64,000 nt of DNA, taken from assembly GCF_003852895.1 (NCBI RefSeq), contig NZ_QUSW01000010.1, positions 1 through 64,000 of the forward strand, given 5' to 3'. Positions within the stretch are counted from its first letter, which is position 1. Every line of letters begins with the position of its first letter. This document shows positions 9,341 through 16,849 of this stretch, in pieces. Made by a program: the position numbers and the translations under genes. The notes under the pieces are model-generated. The model saw only the letters and a program-made list of their open reading frames with translations. It did no database searches and was not told the DNA's origin. Origin of the DNA: Rhizobacter terrae. GTDB lineage: Bacteria; Pseudomonadota; Gammaproteobacteria; Burkholderiales; Burkholderiaceae_C.

Positions 9341-10447
9341 ATGCGCATTCCTGACGAACACAAGGCGAAGCTCTACAAGGTCAACCAGGCCAACCCGAGC
9401 CAGGAGCCGAATGCCGACAGCCCCGATGCGGTGCTGGTGCAGTTCAACCCGACCAGCCTGTCGTACTCGGTGCAGAACACGCTGGAGAAGAAGGGCCGCG
9501 ACGCGAACGCCAAGCAGTTCGTCGCCCAGACCACGGCCAAGCTGGAGTTCGACCTCACCTTCGACAGCACCCACGACGGTGGCGACGTGCGCTCGGAGAC
9601 GGACAAGATCAAGCAGTTCCTGAACCCGGGCGACAAGTCCACCAACAAGGACCAGGCGCCGCCGCTGGTGGGCTTCCGCTGGGGCACCTTCCTGTTCAAG
9701 GGCATCGTCGAGTCGTTCAAGGAGAACCTGGACTTCTTCTCGTCCGAAGGCGTGCCGTTGCGCTCGACGCTGAAGATCGGCCTGTCGTCCCAGGACCCGA
9801 AGGATGTGTTCGCGGCGCTGCCGCCGGGCCATCCCGATGCGTCGGCCGCGGCCGGCAGCGACGTGAGCCTTGCGCCGATGAGCGGACGCGGCACCAGCGG
9901 CATGGCCTCGCAGGGCGGCAACCCCGGTGCAGGGCGCGCGCTGGCGGCGGCCAACGGCTTCGAAAGCATGCGCAACCCCGGCGTGGGCGTGGCGGCGGTG
10001 GCGGGCGGGGGCATTGAATTGAAGGCGGCGGTGAGTTTTTCCACCGGCGCATCGGCGGGCGTGGGGATCGGTGGCGGCATCGGCGCCAGTGCAGGCATCG
10101 GGATCGGTGGCGGTGTGGGCATCGGTGGCGGCGTCGGCATTGGCGGCGGCGTGGGCATCGGCGCGAGTGCTGGTGTCGGGTTCTCGGCAGGCGCCGGAGT
10201 CGGCGTCGGTGTCGGTGTCGGCATCGGAGCCTCGGCCGGCGCGTCGAGCATGCAGGCCTTTGCGGGTCTCGGCGTCAGCAAGACCCCCACCAGCGTCCGC
10301 CTCGATGCCTCCGCATTGCAGGCCCCGCCGCGCACGCCATCCGTGGCCGTCGGCAGCGAATTCGCCCTCGGCGGCAAGGCCGTGAGCGCAAGTTCCTCCG
10401 GCATGAAGGCCGACATGGGCGTCAGCGCCCGCATCAAGTTCGATTGA
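9341..10447 (+). CDS. Afp7-like CIS tube/baseplate protein with glycine-rich tail
   Basis: Residues 1-165 resemble the CIS tube protein domain of Afp7/Pvc7 (VLVQFNPTSLSYSVQNTLEK, LEFDLTFDSTHDGGDV, PLVGFRWGTFLFKGIVES, LRSTLKIGLSSQDP). Family members normally end in a LysM domain that clamps hub and baseplate. Here I see no LysM. Residues about 185-368 are low-complexity Ala/Gly/Ser, including runs of GIGGGV repeats between about 240 and 300 encoded by tandem 18-base units. ATG follows the previous stop by two bases. Baseplate role is from the family; the purpose of the glycine tail is unknown. Confidence 0.82.
   Translation: MRIPDEHKAKLYKVNQANPSQEPNADSPDAVLVQFNPTSLSYSVQNTLEKKGRDANAKQFVAQTTAKLEFDLTFDSTHDGGDVRSETDKIKQFLNPGDKSTNKDQAPPLVGFRWGTFLFKGIVESFKENLDFFSSEGVPLRSTLKIGLSSQDPKDVFAALPPGHPDASAAAGSDVSLAPMSGRGTSGMASQGGNPGAGRALAAANGFESMRNPGVGVAAVAGGGIELKAAVSFSTGASAGVGIGGGIGASAGIGIGGGVGIGGGVGIGGGVGIGASAGVGFSAGAGVGVGVGVGIGASAGASSMQAFAGLGVSKTPTSVRLDASALQAPPRTPSVAVGSEFALGGKAVSASSSGMKADMGVSARIKFD
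10103..10156 (+). repeat. Three tandem 18-base units encoding GIGGGV-type repeats
   Basis: Units at 10103-10120, 10121-10138 and 10139-10156 each read AT(C/T)GG(T/C)GGCGG(T/C)GT(G/C)GGC and encode I-G-G-G-V-G. Differences are at third codon positions, so the peptide repeat is preserved. Looser Gly/Ala/Val repetition continues on both sides from about 10057 to 10235. Confidence 0.85.
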
Positions 10448-10460
10448 GGAAAGGACCACC

Positions 10461-10628
10461 GTGGCCGTCGTCATCGAAGAACTGGAAGTGCAGGCGCAGC
10501 CCCAGCCCGCCAACCCGCCGTCGTCCTCATCGGGCGACGGCAAGGGCGGCAGCGAAGTGGACGAGCGCGCATTGCACGCCGCCCTGAGCCGCGAGGCCTG
10601 GCGCATCGAGCGCCTGGCCGCCGACTGA
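10461..10628 (+). CDS. Small DUF5908-like eCIS protein (Afp6-like)
   Basis: This 55-aa gene starts with GTG (AVVIEELEVQA) after AGGAAAGGA at 10448-10456. The plan matches the small DUF5908/Afp6 class: one amphipathic strand of the form (V/I)-I-E-E-L-x-V, a Pro/Ser/Gly linker, and a short C-terminal helix (HAALSREAWRIERLAAD). Such proteins are conserved near the Afp7/Afp8 genes and are thought to help baseplate assembly. Here it lies between the Afp7-like and GpD-like genes. Its size makes it easy to overlook; the strong ribosome-binding site and position support it. Confidence 0.78.
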   Translation: MAVVIEELEVQAQPQPANPPSSSSGDGKGGSEVDERALHAALSREAWRIERLAAD

Positions 10629-10638
10629 GAGGACCGTG

Positions 10639-11727
10639 ATGGGCGAGATGAATCTCTCCAACCTGGCGTTCTACTCGGCACGCCCAACGCTGCGCATCGA
10701 CGGGCAGGACAACGACATGGCGTCCGGCCTCATGCAGTCGCTGGTGATGCGCGAGCAGGAAGGCGGGCTCTCGTCCATCGAGATCGCGTTCGTCAACTTC
10801 ACCGCCAAGGAAGACGGCCAGGTGGGCCCGGCCTTCGAGGACGAGCAGGTGCTCAAGCTCGGCGCGGCGCTGAAGGTCTATGCCGGCGAGGCGGCGGCGC
10901 CCACGGAGATCTTCTCCGGCACCATCAGCGCCATCGAGTTCGCCTTCGACAGCGAAGGCCCGCCGCGGCTCCTCGTGCAGGCCGAAGACAAGGCGCAGAA
11001 GGCGCGCATGACGCGGCGCATCGCCGTGTACGACAACAAGTCGGTGGCCGACATCGCCCGTGAGGTGGCGGGCCGCATGGGCCTCACGCCGACCATCACC
11101 GGCCTGTCGGACACCTCGGTCGTCGAGGTGCAGTTCGACGAGAGCGACCTGGCCTTCCTGCGCCGGCTGCTGGTGCGCCACGGCGCCGACATGCAGATCA
11201 GCGGCACCGAGCTGCAGGTCTCCGCCCGCAAGGACGTTCAGCGCAACCAGGTGACGCTGCGCATGCACAGCCAACTGCACAAGATCCGCGTGGTGGCCGA
11301 TCTCACCCACCAGGTCACGGAAGTGAAGGTGACCGGCTTCGACTTCGCGCAGGGCCAGGCCGTGGAGGGCAGCGGCAGCAGCGCGCCGGTGGGGCCGGGC
11401 AGCGGGCGCCAGGGCAAGGAGCTGGTGCAGCAGGTGTTCGGCGAACGCGTGCAGCAGACCTCGCACCGTCTCGCGCTCACGCAGTCCGAAGCCGATGCCT
11501 TGGCGCAGGCCGAGTTCGAGCAGCGTGCGCGCCGCTTCGTGCGCGTGGAGGCCTGCTGCGAAGGCAATCCCTCGCTGCGCGTGGGCACGCACGTGACGCT
11601 GGCCGACGTGTCGCCGCGCTTCGACAACGTGTACTACGTGACGGCCTGCACCCACCGCTACGACATGAAGCGTGGCTTCGAGACGGAGCTATGCGCCGAG
11701 AGCGCGTACTTCGGCAACCCGGCGTGA
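10639..11727 (+). CDS. Phage late control D-like spike hub protein (N-terminal half of Afp8/VgrG)
   Basis: The product of about 362 aa is of the GPD/gp27 type: LAFYSARPTLRIDGQDND, LSSIEIAFVNFTAKEDGQ, LKVYAGEAAAPTEIFSGTIS, then KSVADIAREVAGRMGLTP and QFDESDLAFLRRLLVRHG, the classic GpD motif, followed by a strand-rich C-terminus. It forms the trimeric hub below the tube that carries the spike. ATG 10639 has GAGAGGA five bases upstream; the GTG three bases before is an alternative. In Afp8 and VgrG this hub is fused to a gp5-like OB-fold; here the OB-fold is the next, separate gene. Confidence 0.88.
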   Translation: MGEMNLSNLAFYSARPTLRIDGQDNDMASGLMQSLVMREQEGGLSSIEIAFVNFTAKEDGQVGPAFEDEQVLKLGAALKVYAGEAAAPTEIFSGTISAIEFAFDSEGPPRLLVQAEDKAQKARMTRRIAVYDNKSVADIAREVAGRMGLTPTITGLSDTSVVEVQFDESDLAFLRRLLVRHGADMQISGTELQVSARKDVQRNQVTLRMHSQLHKIRVVADLTHQVTEVKVTGFDFAQGQAVEGSGSSAPVGPGSGRQGKELVQQVFGERVQQTSHRLALTQSEADALAQAEFEQRARRFVRVEACCEGNPSLRVGTHVTLADVSPRFDNVYYVTACTHRYDMKRGFETELCAESAYFGNPA

Positions 11728-11734
11728 GCACGAC

Positions 11735-12427
11735 ATGAGACGAGACACGCTCCCTGTCCACGACTTCGGTGTGCCGGTGCACGCGCTGGCGATGCCCTAC
11801 CTCGGCCGCGTCACCGACGTGAACGATCCTCAGAACCTGGCGCGGGTCAAGGTCGAGCTCTACGCCCTGGACACCAGCAACGACGTCGCGATGTGGGCTC
11901 GCGTGGCCAGCCCCTTCGCCGGCGACAAGCGCGGTGGCTTCTTCATCCCGCAAGAAGGCGACGAGGTACTGGTCGTCTTCGTCAACGGCGACGCACGCCA
12001 TCCGGTGGTGGTGGGCGGCCTGTGGAACGGCTCCGCCTCGCCGCCCGAAAGCCTGAACGGCAAGGTCGATCGCTGGACCATCACCGGCAAGGCCGGCACG
12101 CGCATCGCCATCATCGAAGAGAGCGACGCCACGGCCACCATCGAATGCAAGACGCCGCAGGGCGTGAAGCTCACCATGACCGACGAGTCCGGCGGCAAGG
12201 TGAAGATCGAGTGCGCCGGCAACACCGTGACCATCGACACGCAGGGTGTCTCCATCGAAGCCGCGGCCAAGGTGAAGGTGCAGGCGGCGCAGGTGGAGGT
12301 GAGCGCCGGGATGGTCAAGGTGGACGCGGCCATGTCGCAGTTCTCCGGCGTGGTGAAGTGCGACACGCTCATCACCAACTCGGTGGTGTCCACCTCCTAC
12401 ACGCCCGGCGCGGGCAACATCTGGTGA
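11735..12427 (+). CDS. gp5/VgrG OB-fold spike protein (C-terminal half of Afp8)
   Basis: The 230-aa product begins with the gp5 OB-fold signature: YLGRVTDVNDPQNLARVKVE, MWARVASPFAGDKRGGFFIP, EGDEVLVVFVNGDARHPVVV and GGLWNG. After residue 110 comes a beta-helix-like stretch with strand periodicity (VKLTMTDESGGKVKIECAGN, VSIEAAAKVKVQAAQVEVSA), as in trimeric spikes. It would form the puncturing tip below the GpD hub. The start ATG at 11735 is eight bases after the hub stop. The C-terminus (TSYTPGAGNIW) has no PAAR repeat, so what sharpens the tip is unclear. Confidence 0.88.
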   Translation: MRRDTLPVHDFGVPVHALAMPYLGRVTDVNDPQNLARVKVELYALDTSNDVAMWARVASPFAGDKRGGFFIPQEGDEVLVVFVNGDARHPVVVGGLWNGSASPPESLNGKVDRWTITGKAGTRIAIIEESDATATIECKTPQGVKLTMTDESGGKVKIECAGNTVTIDTQGVSIEAAAKVKVQAAQVEVSAGMVKVDAAMSQFSGVVKCDTLITNSVVSTSYTPGAGNIW

Positions 12428-12434
12428 GGCCGGC

Positions 12435-14135
12435 ATGACGCAACTCGTGCAAAGCCCCCCCAAGCCGCTCGCGATCCGCGCGCCGCAGGCCTTGTCGCAT
12501 GGACTGGTGCATCCGGTCTACCTCACCGGCCTGCGCCATGGCTCGCGCGCGCTGGATGCGAAGCCGGTGATCGTCGAGCGGCGCGACCAAGAGTTCGTGC
12601 AAGGCCTGCTCGATGACCTCACCGATGCGAACCAGCACACCGCAGTGCTGGCCGCAGCGCCGGCGAAGCAAAGCGGCACCATGCGTGTGTTCCCGCCCTT
12701 GCAGCGCGTGTTCAACATGCTGGTGCTGGAAGCCTTCTGCGACGTGCCCGGCCAGCCGCGCCTGGAGCCGAAGAAGATCGAGAGCAGCGGCTTCGTGCTG
12801 CGCCGCGTGGACGGTACGCGCAAGCTCGCCTGGCTCAAGGCCGGCACCAAGGTGTTCGGCTGGGAAGCGGTGGACGAAGACCTCGACCCTGCACAGGACC
12901 GGCGCGGCAAGGCGGTGACGCTCGGGCATCCGGTGCTGGATGCACTCGCACCCAGCCAGCAGCGCATCCGCACTGCAGGCTCGACGCGGCTGGCTGCCTC
13001 TGCCGTGCCCGTGAGCGAAGACGTGCAGCCGCTGTTCATCGCACCGCCCGACGTGTGCAAGGGCGCGGGCAAGACGCTGCTGTTCGGCAACCTCAAGGTG
13101 GTGTCCGGCGAACTCACCGAGGCGGCGCCCAACGCACCGGCCTTCGGCACCGACAGCGAGGAGCGCGACAACCTGCGGGCGGACATGGTGATCTACCTGC
13201 TCCCCGGCGGCGCGCGCACGTTCCCCGTGCCGTCCCAGCGCAACATCAGCACCAACAATGCCCACACCGCCTCGCAGACCGCGGTGGACTCGCCCTCGCA
13301 GCCCGCGCTCAGCCGCAGCGAATACAACGCGCTGGACCAGTCCCTGGGCCTGCTGCTGCTTCAGCTCAACAACCAGTACGACGCCTTCGGCACCGGCACC
13401 GGCGCGCTGGCCATGCAGTCGGCCATCAAGCAGCTCCAGGTCGAGACCGACGTGCCGGCGGCCAACGGCCAGCCTGCGCGCGTCGACAAGCGCAACGCCT
13501 GGCAGTTCCTGCTCGATGCGAAGGCCGTGTTCTTCGACGCCGTGCCCGGCGCCAGCGTGAGCATTCCCAACCGCTGGGGCGCGGTGAGCGATGCGATTGG
13601 CAACGCCATCTTCGAAGCCTCGCTGGTGTGCATGCAGCAGCAGTTCGCCAAGCTGCTGCCGGCCAGCGGACGTTTCGAGAACGGGCGCAATGGCGTCGAG
13701 CCGCACTTCGTGGTGCGCGCCTTCGTCCGCCTCAAGCCGGAACACGACGGCTGCCCCGGACGCATCGTGTGGTCGCAGTACAGCGATGAGTTCACGATCG
13801 CGCCCTGGTTCGAATCCTCCGGCGCGCCGGTGCCGGTCATTCCGCTGCCGGACCTCATGGACCGCAACCAGTTGAGCAAGGTCAAGCCGACGGTGGCTTT
13901 CGCCTTGCCGCCCAAGCTCGCGAAGCTGCTGAAAGGCAGCTCCGACGACCTGATGAAAGGCAAGGGCAGCGGCGACCCGGGCATCGGCCTCGGGTGGATC
14001 TGCTCCTTTTCGCTGCCCATCATCACCTTGTGCGCGTTCATCTGTTTGAACATCTTCCTGTCGCTGTTCAACCTGATCTTCCAGTGGATGGCGTTCCTGA
14101 AGATCTGCATTCCCATCCCGAAGGCCAAGGAGTAG
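12435..14135 (+). CDS. Large eCIS baseplate-region protein with hydrophobic C-terminal tail, function unknown
   Basis: I do not recognise this 566-aa family. It has no signal peptide. Most of the chain is mixed alpha/beta with conserved-looking segments (MRVFPPLQRVFNMLVLEAFC, WQFLLDAKAVFFDAVPGASV). The C-terminal 50 residues are strongly hydrophobic and Cys-containing (ICSFSLPIITLCAFICLNIF, then LSLFNLIFQWMAFLKICIPI), followed by a short basic end (PKAKE). That is enough for one or two membrane helices. It sits between the gp5-like spike and gp25 genes, where Afp10 (PAAR) would be expected. It could be a tip, tether or pore component; I cannot decide which. Confidence 0.7.
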   Translation: MTQLVQSPPKPLAIRAPQALSHGLVHPVYLTGLRHGSRALDAKPVIVERRDQEFVQGLLDDLTDANQHTAVLAAAPAKQSGTMRVFPPLQRVFNMLVLEAFCDVPGQPRLEPKKIESSGFVLRRVDGTRKLAWLKAGTKVFGWEAVDEDLDPAQDRRGKAVTLGHPVLDALAPSQQRIRTAGSTRLAASAVPVSEDVQPLFIAPPDVCKGAGKTLLFGNLKVVSGELTEAAPNAPAFGTDSEERDNLRADMVIYLLPGGARTFPVPSQRNISTNNAHTASQTAVDSPSQPALSRSEYNALDQSLGLLLLQLNNQYDAFGTGTGALAMQSAIKQLQVETDVPAANGQPARVDKRNAWQFLLDAKAVFFDAVPGASVSIPNRWGAVSDAIGNAIFEASLVCMQQQFAKLLPASGRFENGRNGVEPHFVVRAFVRLKPEHDGCPGRIVWSQYSDEFTIAPWFESSGAPVPVIPLPDLMDRNQLSKVKPTVAFALPPKLAKLLKGSSDDLMKGKGSGDPGIGLGWICSFSLPIITLCAFICLNIFLSLFNLIFQWMAFLKICIPIPKAKE

Positions 14136-14138
14136 CGC

Positions 14139-14573
14139 GTGATCAAGCCGACGCCCACCCTCGCGAACTTCGCCGAACCCATCGGCTGGCCCCTGTTGCC
14201 GGTGCCCGATGCGAACGGCCAGCTGCACTACCCGAGCCTCGCGCAAAGCGTGCGCGAGCTGATCCAGGTGCTGCTGTCCACGCGGCCCGGTGAACAGCTC
14301 ATGCGCCCGGGCTTCGGCGCGGGGCTGGAGAACCTGCTCACCGAGCCCAACACCGTGGCCACCCGCAGCCGCATCAAGGACCTCATCGACGATGCCTTGA
14401 AGCGCTGGGAGCCGCGCATCGTGGTCGACGGCATCGCGGTGGACCCGGTGAGCGATGCAGCCACCGGCGTGGCCGATGGCGTGCGTGTGGAGATCGCCTA
14501 TCGCCACAAGCGCACCGGTGCACCGGCACGTGTGGGCCTCACCCTGGTGATGGAGTCGCGCAATGCCCATTAG
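14139..14573 (+). CDS. gp25-like baseplate wedge protein (Afp9-like)
   Basis: The 144-aa product matches the GPW/gp25 family: a linear N-terminus, IQVLLSTRPGEQLMRPGFGA with the conserved GER/GEQ-like turn, the Gly-rich LENLLTEPNT segment, IKDLIDDALKRWEPRIVV and a C-terminal strand VGLTLVMESR. gp25 links the first sheath ring to the baseplate and starts sheath assembly. It starts with GTG three bases after the previous stop and overlaps the gpJ-like gene by 11 bases, so the two baseplate proteins are probably made in balance. Confidence 0.92.
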   Translation: MIKPTPTLANFAEPIGWPLLPVPDANGQLHYPSLAQSVRELIQVLLSTRPGEQLMRPGFGAGLENLLTEPNTVATRSRIKDLIDDALKRWEPRIVVDGIAVDPVSDAATGVADGVRVEIAYRHKRTGAPARVGLTLVMESRNAH

Positions 14574-16848
14574 GCCCCCCGCCCTCGACGACCGCAGCTT
14601 CGACGACCTCGTCGCCGAGCTGCTGTCGCGCATTCCCGCGCACACGCCGGAATGGACGCATCCGCGGCCCGGCGACCCCGGCCGCACGCTCATCGACCTG
14701 TTCGCCTGGCTGGGCGACACCATCCTCTACCGCGCCAACCTCATTCCCGAACGGCAGCGGCTGGCTTACCTGCGGCTGCTCGGCATGCCGCTCAAGCCCG
14801 CGACCGCGGCACGCGGCATGGTGTCGCTCAAGGTGAAGGCCGACAAGACGGCGGTGGCGCTGCAGGTGCGGCCCGGCTCCAGCATCGACAAGCCGGTGCC
14901 GTTCTCCACCCTCAACTTCTGCACGGCGTATCCGCTCGCGGGCCGGGCCTACATCCGCCGCAAGCTGAGCGCGCAGGAGCAGGACGACTTCAACGCGCTG
15001 CTGCCCGACCTGCAGGCGGTGTACCGCACGACCGAAGGCACGCCGCTGGGCTACGTGACCACCGAGGTCTTCGCGCCGGGGCAGGACCTGAGCACCGGCG
15101 TGGACATCATCGAGACCACGGTGGACGGCTCGCTGTGGATCGCGCTGCTCGCGCCCAGCGCCAAGCAGCGTGAAGACGCACGCCAGACCCTGGCCGCCGA
15201 TGCGGAAGACAGCTCGCGCGCCATCAACGTGGGCCTCGCGCTCGCGCTCGATGTGCCCGAAGGCGGCGACGGCATCACCACCCGCAACCCGATTCCGCTG
15301 GTGTGGGAGATGAGCACCGGCAGCGATGTGACCACGCCCGAAGTGCCCGACGTCGTCACGCTGGATGCGCTGGAAGACGGCACGCAGGGCCTCACGCGCT
15401 CCGGTGTCGTGCGGCTGGCGCTGCCGGGCATCGAGCGCATCGGCGCCCCCTCGAACGACCCGCGCGAGAACCTGCATGCCGGCGTCGGCGATGCGCCGCC
15501 GCGGCTTGAAAGCGACGAAGACGCGAGCAAGCTCGTCACCTGGCTGCGGCTGCGCGTGCAGCCCGGCTTCGTGCTGTCCAGCCTGCGGCTGTCGTGGGCC
15601 GGCGTGAACGTGGTGCAGGTGGAGCAGCGGCAGGCGTTGCCGGGCCGCGCCATCGGTGTGTCCGACGGCGGCTCCGACCAGACCTTCGAGCTGGGCGTGA
15701 GCACGCAAGGCAGTGCCGACCCGGCCACGCTCCAGGTCATCGTGCACGATCCGGTGAGCGGCAGCCGCGTGTGGTCGGCCATCGACGACCTGGGCCGGGC
15801 CGGTCCGCTGGACAGTGCCTACCAGCTCGACCCCGAGGCCGGCACCATCCGCTTCGGCGATGGCGTGCATGGCCGCGTACCCAGCACCGGCAGTCGAGTG
15901 GTCGCCACCGGCCTGCGCGTGGGCGGCGGCGTGGCGGGCAACCTGCCTGCAGCCACGCTGAGCAAGCTCGACAGCCTCATCAACCGGCAGGGCTCGAAAG
16001 AGAAGCCCGATCCGGCCATCGACCTCTTCCAGCCGCTGGCGCTGCAAGGCGGCAGCGATGCGGAGACGCTGGACGCCGCCGAGCGCCGCATCCCCGCCTA
16101 CTTCCAGCACCGCGACCGCGCGGTGACGGCCGAGGACTACCGTGTGCTGGCCCGCGAGGCGCCCGGCGTGCAGGTGGCGCGCGTGGAAGTGCTGCCGCGC
16201 TTCAAGCCGCACGAGCGCAATGCCGGCGTGCCCGGCGCGGTATCAGTGATGGTGCTGCCGCAGCGCGTGAGCACCGAATACGCCGCGCCGCTGCCGCGCG
16301 CCGATCGGCCCTTGCTCGAAGCCGTGCACGCCTTCCTCAACGAACGGCGGCCGCTGGCCACCGAGCTGTACGTCATCGGCTGCGAGTACCGCGAGATCGG
16401 CATCTCGGTGGCGGTACAGATCCGCGATGGCTTTGCGCGCGAAGAGGTGCTGACGGACGTGCGGCTCGCCCTGCGCAAGTACCTCTGGTCGCTGCCGATC
16501 GGACTCGACGGTGTCGATGGTCCGTGGCCCGCGACGGCGACCAACGATGGCGGCTACCCGCTGGGCCGCAAGCTCACCGACCGCGAACTCGAAGTGGTGG
16601 TGGCACGCGTGGCCGGCGTGGCCGGCGTGTCGCCGGTGCGCGTGTTCGAGAAGAGGGATGGCGTGTTCACCGAACTGCCGGGCGCCGGCAAGGCGGTCAC
16701 CACCCTGACGCTGGACCCCTGGCAGTTGCCGGAGTTGTCGGCAGTCGTGGTGATCGACGGCGTGGATGCACCCGCTTCCGTCGATGCACCGTTCGCAGGC
16801 AACGACGGTCCTGCGCTGTACCTGCCGGTGGTTCCGGAGTTCTGCTGA
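14563..16848 (+). CDS. Baseplate J/gp6-like wedge protein (Afp11-like; TIGR02243 type)
   Basis: The 761-aa protein starts PALDDRSFDDLVAELLSRIP followed by WTHPRPGDPGRTLIDLFAWL and LGDTILYRANLIPERQRLAY, the typical opening of putative baseplate assembly proteins. Around residue 420 the gpJ core appears: DPEAGTIRFGDGVHGRVP and VVATGLRVGGGVAGNLPA. Then RDRAVTAEDYRVLAREAPGV and VARVEVLPRF follow, and a C-terminal region like gp6 dimerisation domains. It forms the baseplate wedges around the hub. Its start lies inside the end of the gp25 gene. Length fits the long form of the family. Confidence 0.92.
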   Translation: MPIRPPALDDRSFDDLVAELLSRIPAHTPEWTHPRPGDPGRTLIDLFAWLGDTILYRANLIPERQRLAYLRLLGMPLKPATAARGMVSLKVKADKTAVALQVRPGSSIDKPVPFSTLNFCTAYPLAGRAYIRRKLSAQEQDDFNALLPDLQAVYRTTEGTPLGYVTTEVFAPGQDLSTGVDIIETTVDGSLWIALLAPSAKQREDARQTLAADAEDSSRAINVGLALALDVPEGGDGITTRNPIPLVWEMSTGSDVTTPEVPDVVTLDALEDGTQGLTRSGVVRLALPGIERIGAPSNDPRENLHAGVGDAPPRLESDEDASKLVTWLRLRVQPGFVLSSLRLSWAGVNVVQVEQRQALPGRAIGVSDGGSDQTFELGVSTQGSADPATLQVIVHDPVSGSRVWSAIDDLGRAGPLDSAYQLDPEAGTIRFGDGVHGRVPSTGSRVVATGLRVGGGVAGNLPAATLSKLDSLINRQGSKEKPDPAIDLFQPLALQGGSDAETLDAAERRIPAYFQHRDRAVTAEDYRVLAREAPGVQVARVEVLPRFKPHERNAGVPGAVSVMVLPQRVSTEYAAPLPRADRPLLEAVHAFLNERRPLATELYVIGCEYREIGISVAVQIRDGFAREEVLTDVRLALRKYLWSLPIGLDGVDGPWPATATNDGGYPLGRKLTDRELEVVVARVAGVAGVSPVRVFEKRDGVFTELPGAGKAVTTLTLDPWQLPELSAVVVIDGVDAPASVDAPFAGNDGPALYLPVVPEFC

Positions 16849-16849
16849 C

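Noticed and set aside
10060-10235. Possible CRISPR array
   Set aside because: The repeats are 18-base in-frame glycine codons without spacers.
9263-10687. Minus-strand open frame (474 codons) opposite the Afp7-like gene
   Set aside because: The product is Asp/Ala/Thr repeat translated from the complement of the glycine-repeat DNA. It has no family resemblance or ribosome-binding site.
12372-14723. Long minus-strand open frame (783 codons) across the spike, unknown and gp25 genes
   Set aside because: It is an antisense shadow caused by high GC; its translation is Arg/His/Gly-rich without domains, while the plus strand holds coupled eCIS genes.
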